Source: Usnea hakonensis (lineage: Eukaryota > Ascomycota > Lecanoromycetes > Lecanorales > Parmeliaceae). From it: a stretch of DNA of 64,000 nt. The position numbers were made by a program, and so were the translations under genes. The stretch is taken from assembly GCA_013423325.1 (NCBI GenBank), contig BLJB01000151.1:124001-188000 (forward strand). Reading direction: 5' to 3'. This document shows, one piece after another, positions 21,998 through 34,723 of this stretch. Below the pieces are notes generated by a model that saw only the letters and a program-made list of their open reading frames with translations, had not been told where the DNA came from and made no database searches. Positions within the stretch are counted from its first letter, which is position 1. Every line of letters starts with the position of its first letter.

Positions 21998-23864
21998 ATG
22001 ACGCGCCCACCAACCCCTACAAACCAGCAGGGTCCTGACAAGGGCCCTCCAGCTCTGCCTGAAGGCTGGTACGTCTCAAAAGCCCATTGCCATACCTAAA
22101 CATCCTACCTGACAGTCTACAGGCTCGCACAATGGGAAGGTCAATCGCGGAAGTACTACTATGTGCAGCGAGCAACAGGTCATTCCCAATGGGACGTGCC
22201 AACCCAGCCAGCGCTTTCAGTACCGACGCCGGACCCCACGCCACAGCAGTACACAGATCCTTTCCAACGCCCACCCGCCGTCAAAGTGGATGGGACCGCA
22301 GAAGACGAGGAAAAAGATCGGAATTTACTAGGGGTATTTGGATACTGCATAAATGGACAGGACAGGATTGACAAGGATGATTAGGACCTGGCTATGAACG
22401 CAATTTCTGGAGGAAAACAGAGGCCGCAAAATCAGTCGCCTCTGGTCGGACTTGCGAGCTCTCTGCTTGGGGGGCAGCACGGTGGTCAGACTTCGCACTC
22501 CAACAACAGTTCTGGGGGCATTGGAGGTCTAGCGGGACAGCTCATGGGTAGCTTTCTCGACAGTGGTGGAAAGCCCCAGCAGCAGCAGCAACAGCCGCCA
22601 AGTCAGCAATCCGGTGGGGGTTTTATGAGCTTCTTCGGAGGTCAACATGGCTCTTCGGTAAATTTCGCGAATCGTTTTGGATCTTGCTATATGCTTATTG
22701 ATTCGGAAGGGCCAGAACAACAATTACGGATATTCCACCAGCGGGCAAAGTTCAAGCAGTGGAGGCTACTCAGCACAGGCTCCACCAGCGTCATACCAAG
22801 CGCCAGGACAGCATGCGTCTGCGGGTACACAGCTACAGCACCAGCACCAGCAGCAGCAATTTCAGAGCAGCAGTGGTGGCTACTCCTCTCAAGCTCCACC
22901 GGCGTCATATATGACTTCGGGACAACACGGATCTGCTGGGGTACAGCATGTTGCTGCTATGCAATCCAACGGTAGCTTCCAAGGCTACGGTAGCTCTTCA
23001 CAAAATGGACAGAGCGGCCAATACGGCTCTGACGCACCGCCATATATACAGCAAACTCAGACCTCCCAGACTTCTTACGGGCAGCAACATAACACCTCCT
23101 TTCCTGGTCCACCAAGCGAGCACCACGGTCACCACCACGGTCACCACCACGGTCATCACGGCAATAACAAGCCGTCACAGGATAGTTACGGTCCACAAGA
23201 CACAGCATCCCCACCTTCGACAACAGGGCAATACAATGCGTCCCAAGGCAATTACGGCCAGTCAAATCACTCCTTCCCAGGCCACCCCCAAAGCTCCTAC
23301 GCCACCTCCCAAGCCTCCACACCGGCGTACAACCAGCAGAACCAACACTACCCCCAGCAAGCCCCACAGAACTCAACCTACGGCCAGCAAGCCCAACCCC
23401 CACCCTACAACCACTACGTCTCCCAACCAGCCCACTCGAGCACCTACACCACCCCAACACAAAACAGCTACCCCCCACCCCCGCAAAACACCCCAGCCTA
23501 CCCCTCCCAACAACAACCCACCTACAACAACTACCCGCCCGCCCCGCCAATGGGCTCTCACCCAAGCCAGCAAGGCCTAGCATCAAACCAATATCCTCCC
23601 CGCCCCTCCTCCGGCTCCGGCTACCCCAGCCAATCCTCCTACCCCCCGCAACCTCCCTTAAAAGATGACTACGCCACTCAAGCGCAAGGCTACCCAGGCG
23701 CGCAGGGCGGCGGCGGCGCTCAGGGCTACGGTCATGGCTTCCATGATCCGTCGCATGGAGGCTATTTACAGGGCGCGACGCCGTTCGGTCAGGGACAAGG
23801 GCAGTCGCAGCATCAGGGGGGGCAGCATGGGGGGTCGAATCCCGTTCCTTGGAAATTGGGCTGA
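21998..23864 (+). CDS. WW-domain protein with long Gln/Pro/Tyr-rich low-complexity tail
   Basis: Proposed CDS is join(21998..22068, 22123..22333, 22385..22657, 22710..23864), 569 residues. All three introns (51-54 nt) keep the frame, and the second (51 nt) carries the only stop. The first junction falls inside the WW domain: LPEGW-LAQWEGQSRKYYYV ... THSQW-type end at about residues 20-50 (Trp24 and Trp47, Tyr block 35-37). WW domains bind Pro-rich ligands such as PPxY. The rest is disordered: Gly/Gln/Ser-rich ~110-240, a His block (HHGHHHGHHHGHHG), then many PPPY/YPPxP and S-Y-x-x-Q motifs. The tail could bind its own WW domain and could phase-separate (inference). No gene name can be assigned safely. 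Confidence 0.85.
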
Positions 23865-24800
23865 TTTTTCGTTTGAGGGGGAAGGGGGGGGGGCGTTGCA
23901 TGTATCCGATTGATCAATCAATTCTGGTGGATGAGACTAGTTTTTTGGGGGGGAAGGGGGGATAAAAGAGTGCAGTAACGACGATTACGATAACAAAGCA
24001 TTGTAGGTATGCAAAGGGGGTTACGTGTATCTCTCACTTCCTATTAGATATTTGCAAGCGGTCCACTTGCTCCGGGAACACGTCTCTACGAACGCTGATC
24101 ACTTTTTGTTTTTCTTTTCTGGCTTCATGTGTTTTCTTGTTGTTTTGTTTTGGCTTTTTTGGTAGGCATTGAAGGATTGGAGAAGGGATGGGTAAGGTAG
24201 GGAGCGTGCATATACATACTTACTATAGTTCCTGCTGTTAGGTAAGATACCTTAAGGACCTTACTTACTTTAGATATCGTACCCTGCAAAACAATCCTCA
24301 TTCTCCAAGCATAAGGTACTCCTATCATCGCTGCGCTCGCAAGCTCTGCTCTTTTCTTTTCAACTGCGCCCCTTATCATCCATCCATTCACAGATCAACA
24401 ACCTTCATCTTCATAGCAACCAACAAAGAGAGAGAAAGACTTATCCTAGTGATTAGGGCTTTTGCTGAGGTCCAAAGTGCTTGATTGATTGATTGATTGG
24501 CCCGGAGGTGAGGAGGGGAAGTGAATTCGCAGTCATTCATTGATGAGAGGTTTGTTAGACGAGTTGTAGCCTCACCATAATCCCTGTACCGACCGCTATG
24601 AGCATCTGAGTACCGAATACGCCTGAGAAAAAAGGTTAGTGTTTTAGGTGGCTCGCCCGCAATGTATGGATGGGGTTTTTTCTCTGGCTGATTTTTTTGT
24701 TCTTGTTGGGGGAATGGAGGGATGTTTGGAGGATGATATTTGTGATTTGCGGGGGGTGGGGTGGGGGGGGGGGGGGGGGGGGGGGGTTGTTTTTGAAGGG

Positions 24801-24845
<45 letters not shown>

Positions 24846-25022
24846 GAGGACTTGTTTTGAAAGGAGAGGGGGTTGTGAGATTGTTTTCGTTATTCGTGGT
24901 GTTAGAGGTGCTTTGTATTGCTTCATACAACAGTACCCTTTCCAAAATCTGATTGAAATACACAATACGTGATTCAGCACCCAGTTTCTTTTATCATACC
25001 CGCTTTAGGGATGTTTCGCCTC
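23865..25022. other. Intergenic, with (GATT)n and poly-G tracts
   Basis: This is the 3' side of two convergent genes. It holds a TACCTTAAGG-type motif cluster near 24240, a short (GATT)n run at 24481-24499 and the two G homopolymers listed separately. The apparent polyproline reading frames on the minus strand come from the G tracts. Confidence 0.6.
24763..24843. repeat. Two long G homopolymers (24 nt and 41 nt)
   Basis: An uninterrupted run of 24 G (24763-24786) is followed after a 16-nt spacer by an uninterrupted run of 41 G (24803-24843). Such runs can form G-quadruplexes and are error-prone in sequencing, so the exact lengths are doubtful. Confidence 0.85.
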
Positions 25023-28000
25023 CTAATCCCTTGAGCCATCATCCTCTACTTCGCGGCGATCATACTCAAAAGGCCAGGACATCGATTGATAGTATTTTCC
25101 AATCAAAAGAAGCTTACTGCTCCTCCATGGGCTTGGTGATCGTTCTAATAATGTCTCAACCAAATTTCCTTCGGGACCACAGCGTTCGCGCACAGACTCT
25201 CCTCTGCGCTTTGCTCTATCGATCAACAGGTTCAAAACCGCCTCGGAAGAACCGCCTTCATGCAGAGCGAACAGCCACAATAATGTGACATTCCGCCCCT
25301 CGGTGTCCACAAGCTGAAGATCCTGAACAGAGGGATGTTCTAGAAGTAACTGTAGGCGCAAGGTGATCAAGATCACTCCCATAATTGCTGTCACAAGGTG
25401 GTGTGTCGTTATAGTGGTAATGTTAGGCAGCACAAGAGACATCATTTCGTAATCTTTATAGGATCCATGCGAGAGGATTATGGAGCTCAAAGCTCGTTGC
25501 CAAAGAGATTGGGTGGGTGGTGGTGATCTGACGCATAGGTCATCTTTGCAATATAAAATGAGTCCATGAAGAAATGCCACGTGGATCGAGTCATAGTCCT
25601 CAAACATGTCGAAGGCAGGACTACAGGACAGGCATGGGGTGAGATCATCTATCCACAATCTAGTGTGAAGATCCCAGACTTGCTCCGTCAATGCCAACTG
25701 AAGTTGTGGGTAAGAAGACTGTCCCTCCCGCTCTAAAGAACTTGCATGCTCAAGAAAATGGTCTATAGCGTACTTGAAGAATGGAAAGATGCCGCGCGCA
25801 ATAGATCTTTTTATGACTGTGGAGTCGAATTGAGTAGTGATCTTTTCCAATTCGCAATGACGCAGTAGACTTTTGATATACCGAGTGCACGTTTCGACAT
25901 ACAGCAACTGGTGGCTACCAGACCCTTTTCCTGCCAAAAATCCCAATATTTGCCACCCTTTTTGATTCAGATATGTCTGTACACTTCTGTGTATTAACTT
26001 CGGACTAATGATAGACGGTCCAAGTTGGGAATCCGGAAGACCCACAAGCTCCACAAGACCAACAGCTTTTGCTCGAAGTCTTTTGGCAAAAGTGTTGTAC
26101 TGTCCGTACACCTTTGCCGAGTCGTTATCGTCATGAAGACGCTCAATTATGGTTAGATCTGTCTTCATGGCGAATTTGATGGCCACACACAGTTCTTGCC
26201 ATGCAAGCGGCCTCTTCGCAAAGCAAACAAGCTGGAGCATGATCATACACTCCTCTTTTGCTGGAGCCTCCAGGCGGGCCAGCATGCGGTTGTAAACCTC
26301 TTCTATGTTTTGAGGAATCCTCTCTAGTCTCTCCATGAGCTCGTCCATGTCCTCGCTTTCGCAGTAGCCTCGTATGAGCTCATCCAGTGCAAAACGAGCC
26401 CACAAAAAGATTCCTTCTGCTCGTTTGGCAATTGAATGAGACAGCTGCGAGATATCAGAGTCGTCACGGACCGTTGAATCTATATCCTGGAGCGTTCGAA
26501 AACAATATGATCTGATTCCCAATGCGTTGTGCTCCGACATGGAGAGATTTGGGACATCTTGCAGGAGCTGAGAAGGTATTGGTTCGGGACGACTTGAGGC
26601 ACATAATTTAATCCAAGGATCCTGGCTCGAAGCCAAGCTCTTGAGAAAATGGATCAGTCGGAGAACATCGCCTTCGTACTCGTCCAATCCATCCACAAAA
26701 AAACAGACCCCTTGTTTAAGTTTCTTGAGCGTTCTGCGCAAAGCATCGCGGAGCCTGTGTTCAGGCCACTCGGAGATAGACTCATCTCCACCGGCATCCA
26801 ATTCCAGTTCATCAAATTGGGGAACAGAACGTATGAGTTGGCAGAGGAGCGACCTTAATAATCCTTCAAAGTTGTTGTTGATATGTTTGCCCCCACGAAA
26901 GTCGAAAAAGAAATGTAAAATAATCCAGCTTATGCGATTATGTTTTTGCAACTCTTTCTTCGTCCAATCGTGACGTATAAGATAATCTACCAGAGTCGAT
27001 TTTCCACTTCCAGGTTTGCCTGAGATCCAATATATTCCGTCTTGGCTTGACAACCATTCCACAAACGAAGATGAGGACCAGATCCATTGAAAAGTGTCTT
27101 CTTTTGTGTCAAAGTTCCGCAATTGATGCTCTCGTGATCGGCGCTCTGCGAAGTCGAGGCTGCTCAAAAGCTCTGACATTGAAAGGAATTAGTTTCTCCG
27201 ATACACAATCACTAGGACAGGCGGACCATGGGCCCGGTTACGACTGACTCTCTCTTCGTACTTCATTTGCTTCGTTCTTCTCAGTCCTTATCTGGCCAAT
27301 GTATTTTTCAAGGACTCCAGAGAACTTTTCATAGCCGTCATCACTTTTCCCGTTGAGACGACACATGTTCATATGATTTGCATGAATGGTGTCGCTGCCA
27401 TGTTTTCGTGAATCGAAGGAGGATGACTGGTCTGGGACAACCTTGAATCTGTTAGTCGATATGTCCAAGCTGTTATCGCTCTACCTCCAGCTTCCAGGAC
27501 AACATGTCGTGCGCCTGTGATAATTCCGAGATCCATAAACATACCTTCTTTCCAAACACCTTGAGACCTGTCATACCTTCCTCTTCTTGGAATGAATATA
27601 TACGCAATTCCCGGGATCGACGACCGTCCCGGAGTATGTCATCGAAATCCAGCCTCATCTCCTCTAATTTGGAACTGCCGCTCGTAGGATCTAGATCTCG
27701 GAGGACAGCGTTGTTTGTGTCGAGTTGAACGGCTTCAGCAACGTTACTCAGCAAGACACCCCATGAAGCGAGATCTGAACCTCTGTGTGGAGTACCGAAG
27801 AAAATGACAGCATGAGTAGAGTCATAGATATCAAGTAAGTCAAGGTCATGAGTCTGTTTTCGCGCCTCAATCAAGGCTTGTTTGACAACAAGGCCGCCCA
27901 GACTGTGTGCCACGAACACGATTGGACGTTGACGACAGCCGACTCGAGCACGGCCCATGGCTCTCAGAAATGAGTTACCATGTTGAAAGATGCCGTTCTT

Positions 28001-28429
28001 GCTCGACGGGGCCGCGAATCCCTTTGTCACTTTCGAATCATAGCCGAACGTCATTATTCGGACGTCCTCGAAGTCGTGAGCCAGTATATCCGCCGGCCAA
28101 AATGGCTGGACAACTTCGTGAGCCATCTCGTCCGTCTCTATCCAGGGGAGGAGTTTGAGACGTTTCTGGGGTCTTCTACCAGACTCGGCGTTTGCTTTGG
28201 ACTGCCATGTTCTCCGGGGATGTCCCTGCAGACCGTGGACAAACACCACGTCAGCTATATACCGATGACCCTTGGGTTTTCCATCAATTTGTGTGAGCCC
28301 CAGCTCTTTGATTTGTATGGGTGCTTCTTTGTCGCTCTCTCTGCCTGCAGAGGATGGTCCCGAAGCTTCCGCCATAATCATCCACCAGTCATTGAGATCT
28401 TGCCAGCCACAGCGCCGATGAGCTTGCAA
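25023..28429 (-). CDS. Lipase-like (SesB type) plus NACHT STAND protein (fungal NLR)
   Basis: Proposed CDS is complement(join(25023..27170, 27262..27441, 27545..28429)), ~1070 residues. The first intron junction (GTATGT...TTCAAG) is in phase. The second is less sure. The N-terminal alpha/beta-hydrolase domain shows VFVHGLQGHPRRTW (~63-75), the nucleophile elbow FVAHSLGGLV (Ser ~176), FFGTPHRGSDLASW and the likely catalytic His in IHANHMNMCRL on exon 2. The NACHT domain shows Walker A GKPGSGKST (~406-414) and Walker B-like FVDGLDEYEG. The C-terminal ~500 residues are helical with weak ankyrin-like stretches and no clear repeat sensor. Fungal NLRs of this type act in non-self recognition and cell-death signalling, with the lipase-like domain as the presumed effector. 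Start may be Met17 or Met19. Confidence 0.9.
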
Positions 28430-29391
28430 GTCATAGCTTGAACTGAGAGGTATCTTGCAAAGTTTTCAAGACTGAAGGAGGCGTGAATTGAGCTAAGCGC
28501 CGAGTTAAGGCGCAATGAGGTATAGCTACGCTGTAAGATAGATGAAAGTCAGGGGTACGTTCTGGTAGGCCATTAGCAAGCTCTACCTCTGCTCACTGTC
28601 GCACAGAGTCGAACCTGGAGTATACCATAAACCCAAGGGACTCGACTCAGCTCACGCCCCTCCAATCAGGCTGAAACTCAGCCTTGCTGAACTGCGAAGC
28701 CTTCCTTTCCAAGTATTACTCAAACATAGACAGAGATGATCACTATAACAACCTAACGACTTTATGCAGAGAATAGATGGTATAATAATGGCTGATGAAG
28801 GTGTGGGATGGATGTTGACAGAAGTTCGAAGTTGAGGAAGAGGTTGGGGGAAGAGCCTTGCTACAACGAGAGTACCTACGTACCCAGCTGCATGGATCGG
28901 GAAGGTGCATTCGCGAGCGGGCAATTCGATCCGAGGGAGGCTACCTGAAGTACTTCATTAACAGAGCGAATTCGAATACCATGCAAATATTATATAATGT
29001 ATAATTCGATTCATCAGCATTCAGTAAAAAGTCCCAAAGTAGTCATGTGAAGGAGCGTCGTCACTGTCCAGTTTCAAGGCTACCTGCAGACATTATCCAG
29101 TCACCGTGATCAAGATCAAGACTGCAGCATGGACGAATGATTGTACATACATACATACATACAGAGGGCGTGATGTAGAGAAAACAACGTCCATTGCGAT
29201 GACGAAATGCTGGGATGAATATTAATGAGCACTGGGTGTACATCTCAATTTCATATCATTCAGGTACTGTACAGATGCAATATGCGCTCGCTATGTGATC
29301 ATCTGAACCAAGTCTCCCAACTTCTTTTGCACAGTTCAAAAGCGGCATTGAAAAAGCCTATGCAGCGTGCAGAGTATTAATTTTTGGTCGT
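28430..29391. other. Intergenic with (TACA)n microsatellite
   Basis: This is the promoter side of the NLR gene and the 3' side of EDE1. It contains a short TACA repeat at about 29144-29163 and AT-rich patches near 28990. No gene seen. Confidence 0.55.
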
Positions 29392-32300
29392 TTAAGATTT
29401 GGAGGCAAGGTAATCCGCAGCCTGTTACGCACACATGGTTAACACCACCGTTCCTCACGGTGCAGGTAGCTAGTCACTGTACCTTATCAAGATTATAGTC
29501 AAACTTCTCCAATGCTTGCAACGACTCTCCCCTCGGATATCCCATCCCAGTCAGCTCTTTCAGAATTGGGTCGTCCATTGTTGTATCTTCCGTCATCTTC
29601 CTCTGCACTACGGGCTTCTCCGACGACTTTCCTTCTGGCTCACGAGGCGGACTAGGAAATTTAATGCCATGTTCGCCTTGCACGCCATTATTTTGTGGTG
29701 TATTAAATCCAGAAAATATTGCGTCCCAATCATGTGATGGTGTTTGCTGCACACCTTGTTGCTGGCGCGATGATGAACCGGCGCCCGACACAGAGGACTC
29801 GAAATCGGCAAAGGTGTCATTGGCTGGAATTGTGCTTGAGGACTGCGCTGTGTGACGAGATACAGCGGGTGAGTCAAAGACAGGGTTGAAGTCTTCAAAG
29901 TCGTTGTTACGGGAGGAGACAAACTCATCATCGCCTTTTTCGGAAGCTTCTTTTGCTTCGGAGAGATCACCGAATTCATCGTCAAAATCGTCGTGGATCG
30001 GAGCTTTGGCTGGGACTGGAGGATAGTTCGACTGAGATTGCTGTTGTGACGGCACTGAGGTCTGAGTGTAGGCATACGGTGCTGCACTTGATGCACCCAG
30101 AGACATTGGGGAGCGCTCGTGTGAAAACGAGGAGCCGATAGTAGCATGGCTACCTACATGCTCTGTATTGTCTTCGCCGAAGAAGTTCAGACCTCTATCA
30201 ATGCCTGCTGTTGAGGCAATGGGTGAAGCAATAGATGATTGTGGAGGTGGCGAGGTCGTAGGTGAGGTAGGATCTGCACGTGAAGGTAGCAGTCCGCTAT
30301 ACTCTGCCGGGAATTGGTTTGACTCCTTGCGATGACCGGCTCCATCAAGCGGAGATCCCACAGTTTGATCGTATGTTGGCGGCGAAGTCTGAGCGCCAGG
30401 CGAGGGAAGCTGGCTAGTATTGGTGTTAGTGGTACTAAAAGGAGGACGACTTGGTGCCATTCCAAACCCATCAGATATTGGAGGAGCTTGTAAGGCCTGG
30501 TTGGGTCCAGACTCCAAAGTGTGGTTAGCAGAGTGAGCCGTGAAGTTGTCACCGAAGCCGCGTTCTTCATCGCTATCACTCTCGTCTTCTGCACCAATCT
30601 CCTGGATAGGAGGGAACTCGCTGTGAGACTGGGGTGCCTCGGCCGAGTCGTAACCATTGGTTGTCATTTTACTACCCGCCTGCTCTGGCGCTTTTCCCTT
30701 GTCACCAAAACCAGAGAAAGCGGAGTCAAAGTCATCCTTGGCAATTACAGGAGTAGGCGAATGCTCACTGGCCATAGCAAAGGGATCATTGCCAGCTGGG
30801 ACACTCTCAGACGTAGTATTTGTTGGCTCATTCGTAGGTCCCATTAAAATGCCTCGGGGTTTGGAATCGACCCGAGGATCAAGCTTCGAACTGCTGTACG
30901 GTGTTGTGATTGGATGATAGAAGCTAGGCTCAGATTCAGGGGTCTCATCCCCGGGGAAAGCACCGGGAACATCTCTGGCCGTATTTGGCGTGCCAGAAGA
31001 TGCAGAGACTTCTTCGGGAATGGCAGTTTCTTTCTGTTGCATCCCCTCATTGGATATCGTAGGGGTCTGTTGTGAAGACGGTGGCGTAAATGGCAATGCG
31101 TTGGCCTGAGGAGGCTTCGCGGCAATCTCTGCAAAGTGCTGCCTCGGCGATTCTGGTATGGAAGCCTCGGTGGTCGAGGTCTGCCTTTCAGTTGACCCCT
31201 CAAATTCGGACCTGTCGCCCACGCGGCTTGCAGGAGGATTGGCTCGTACTGATGGGCTCTCAGAGTGGGAGCGCTCTACACTGGGCCGAAACGGTAGAAA
31301 ACTCGAAGTGATCTGGCGAGACTGCGGAGGCGCTGGCGGCTCGCTGGTAGTCTGGGGGGAATCGCTGAAATTGGATGGAGGCGGTGGCGAACCTGATGGC
31401 GTCGCAATTTCAGGACCATAGGAGGAATTTTGAGACTGGCTCGAAGCCATCATTTGCTCGGGCGCTGCACGATGGGTATTGGGAGGTTCGCCTCGGAAAG
31501 AGGTGGATGGAGCAGGGCCAGCAATTTGGTCCGACGAACCAAGAGAAGGCCCAAAAAGGCTGTCGAAGGCGTTGTGGTTGGGAGATGCAACGCCCGGCGC
31601 TTGGAAAGGCGACATTCCCTTCTCGGTCGTGGCGTTGGAGGACCGACGGAAGAAAGGATTCATACTTGCAGTCGATGGCGCAGGACTGGCTACTGCCGCT
31701 GGAGGACTTCGAACCTGGGATTTGGCTTCAGAAACGGCTTGAGATGAAGCTTCAAGGTCGCCTTTGCTCTGCTCCAGCTCCCGCACAGCTTCCTCGTGTT
31801 CTCTTGCAGCTGACTCCAGATCGGCTTTTGCCTTCTCCAATTCAGCTTCATTGGTAGCAAGCTGCTTCTTGTTGATCGCTACCAGACCTTTCTGCTGTCG
31901 GGCATCAGATCGCATTTTCTCAAGCTGTGGCTTCATCTCGCTGATTTCTGCGTTGGTCTGGCGAATCTTTTCTTTCAGGTTCGCGTTTTCGTTCTGGTCC
32001 ATGTTGAAGGCCTCGCTGATCTGTCCATGTTGATTTCGGAGATCTTCATGAGTACCTTGGACCATTGCCAACTCTTGCTGAAGTCTCTGTGTCTCACTCT
32101 TAGAGCCTCTCATTTGTTCCTCCAGCGCTTGGACCTCTCTGACCTCCTGCTCATACGCAGATCGCAGCTGAGCTAGTCGACCTTCAAAGTCCCGCTTTTG
32201 CGATTGCGCTCGAGACAGATCCTGTTCCGTAGAGCCACGCTTGGTCTTGACATCTTGCATTTGACCTGTCAATGTGCTGACCTGGTTTGATAGATTCGCA

Positions 32301-34180
32301 AGTTCCGATGTCTCATTGGTGAGTTTCTTGCTGACTTCGGGGTCGTTGTCCCCGAGTAGATCATCCATGGCAGAAGGTTGTTTTGGCTGCTGTTGCGATA
32401 GGCCCCGATTCTGCACCACAGGACTGGCTGTGCTTGCTGACGTACCAGTGCCTTGAGGAGTCATCATGGCTTGCCCAAAAGATGACGATGGGACGAACGG
32501 CTTAAAGTGCGACTGCTGTTGCGCAAACGTCTGAGGCTGTGACTGTTGTTGCTGGAATGGTTGAGGGACAGGTGAGCTTGTACTTCGAGGTGGTGTCGCG
32601 GTGTATGCAGACTCGCCAGTTGCCCTAGTTTGCGGCTGCAATGGTGGAGATGAAGGAGCAGAGAATGCATCGAGACCAAATAAATCCTCGGACGCTGATT
32701 GTGGCGCATTGATGTTTGCAGCATTATCAAAGACTGGAGCTGTATGCTGCTGCGGCGCAATTGGCTGACGGCGCATGCTTGGTGGTATTAGATTAGCAGG
32801 TAAACTCTGTGGTAAGACATCTCGACCGTCTCTTTTGCTACGCTGTTGCTTGATAAGGTACATGGCAACGGCAAACTCATCACGATTGAGCTGGCCCTCA
32901 GAGTTGATGTCGGCGAGATCCCATATTTGCGCAAGTGCATCCTCTGGCAATCGGGAGTTGCTAAAGAAACCCACGGCTTGCTCGCCTGTTATGTATCCAC
33001 GATTTTGTGTATCAATAGTACCGTATATTTGGTCGAACTGTGCTTTGTCCTGAGGACTGACAACCCAGTGATCTCCAGACGAATTGGCTTGCTGAAAGGG
33101 TGCTTGCTGTGAACGAGCTGCAAGAGACGCTTGGCCTGGATATCCTGCGCCTGTCATCTGCCTTGGTATTGTAGAAGGAGTACCATCTACTGTGGGTCGA
33201 GAGCCGGTTACTTGTCGCGCGACACCACGTCGGGCTGCCGCTTCGTACAGCCCAGAGGGTAATATCTGTGGTAGGGCGCGCATGGACCCGTTTTTGTAGG
33301 AAGCCAGTAGATGCATGGCAATGATGAATTCTGTCAGCCCCAAATGTCCTTTCTGCTCCCTATCTGCAAGATTCCATATGCGTCCAAGCACTTCGTTGGG
33401 CAATTTAGCTCGCTCGAATATTTGTTTTGCGGTCTCCCCTGCGAGTTCAAATTCAACAAACGACGTCTAAGTAGGTGGACAGGAGGTTTCCATACCCGAT
33501 AGAAGCCCGTTCTGCGCGCCCGACTCTTCGAAAAGGGATGAGTACTGCGCAACCTTGTCCGGAGTCAACGGAGGGACTCTTATCGGCCCGCTATTCTGAG
33601 CTTGTAGAGGCGGTGCCTGCGCCTGCACCTGTGGTGGCCCGGAAGGGATCGTCATGCCATCGAATCTGGGCAATGGTCCGCCAGCTATCAGACGCGTGGT
33701 CAATTCCCAATCCTGGCCGCTCTTGTAGAATCCACTCACGTTTCATTGCAAGCTCCTTAGACACTGGTCTCCCTGCTTGCGCGTATCCGATCAATCGCAG
33801 AACAAGGCCGAATCCAGCAGGGGTCAGTAGTCCACGGTTCTCGCTGTCCGCAATTTGCCAGATCTGTATGGTTTCGCCTGTCAGCACGATCCTTCAAATT
33901 CTATATTCCCTATTACACTCACCTCTCCTAATACGTCTGATGGCAATCGTGTCTTTTCGAAAAACCTCACGGCCACCTCACCAGTCACCACTCCAATCTT
34001 TTCGGTATCCGCAGCAGAAAATAATTGCCCGAAGAGACGTCGTTCGTCAGGGCTTAGATGGAGGTTGGGATGCTCTATAATAGATAACAGTCAGCTGCAA
34101 CTCATGTGGCTTCATTATGAAGAATCCTCGAAGCTCAACATACGCTGCACCTCGCGTTGCTGCGACTCCACGTCCGCCAT
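29392..34180 (-). CDS. EDE1: EDE1: EH-domain endocytic scaffold (Eps15 homologue)
   Basis: Proposed CDS is complement(join(29392..29421, 29483..33438, 33496..33684, 33740..33863, 33923..34074, 34144..34180)), 1495 residues, all junctions in phase. Three EH domains are visible. EH1 (~13-100) has LPSDVL|GEIWQIADSENRGLLT. EH2 (~145-225) has LPNEVLGRIWNLADREQKGH. EH3 (~290-370) has LPEDALAQIWDLADINSEGQ. A ~200-residue coiled coil rich in Gln/Glu/Lys follows, then a long Ser/Pro-rich disordered region, and a C-terminal UBA domain (LKELTGMGYPRGESLQALEKF) completed by a 30-nt last exon ending AADYLASKS. EH domains bind NPF peptides and the UBA binds ubiquitin. Ede1 initiates clathrin-mediated endocytic sites at the plasma membrane. 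Domain order matches the orthologue family. Confidence 0.95.
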
Positions 34181-34723
34181 GTCTTCGACGATAATTCGCG
34201 GTCCACCGCGGAGAGCAGGCGTTGCTGTTCTGCGTTAACAGCGAGGCTTGGATACCGCATATATGAGTACGGTTGGAGCAGGATATTGAAGAAGCCAACA
34301 CGAGTGCGAATGATGGATTATCAAAAGCGAATGAGTATGGAAGAGCTCTCTACATCTCTGCACTGCGTTGCCCCCGTGCAGGGATTATTTAGATGATCGA
34401 CCCGCAAGGGTAGCGCCAAGACACTACTTCAAGTTGCTAACCCGAATGTTTACCTTAGGTACCTCCCTACTTAAAAATGGAACGTATGGAAAGCAACATT
34501 TGTGAGCTTTGACATTGGTGGATTTACTTATTTGTGCTACAACTTCGCTTAATAGCAGACACCCGCTTCATTGAACCATCCACGTTACCCTTTCGGACAA
34601 TTTCTGAACCTTGATAAAGAGATCCGGACACACAAGACTCGAACACGCCGGTCATATGGAGCAATCTGAGATGACCACGGCGCAGGGTTGGAGCTGAAGC
34701 TACCAGAACCAGATACTCTCACT
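34181..34723. other. Spacer between EDE1 start and alpha-tubulin end
   Basis: It carries the EDE1 promoter side and the tubulin 3' region on the minus strand. A TACCTTAGGTACCT motif lies near 34452. No further gene seen. Confidence 0.55.

Noticed and set aside
22948..23580. Plus-strand Thr/Pro-rich frame inside the WW gene
   Set aside because: Frame-shifted shadow of the repetitive Gln/Pro/Tyr tail.
22957..23901. Long minus-strand frame opposite the WW gene
   Set aside because: Composition mirrors the low-complexity plus-strand tail, and no domain or splice logic supports it.
24388..24980. Minus-strand polyproline protein
   Set aside because: The proline run is only the complement of the G homopolymers. 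Flanks show no motif, and several frames give the same artefact.
30187..31857. Several frames inside EDE1 on both strands
   Set aside because: They overlap the disordered Ser/Pro-rich part of EDE1, which is supported by three EH domains, a coiled coil and a UBA.
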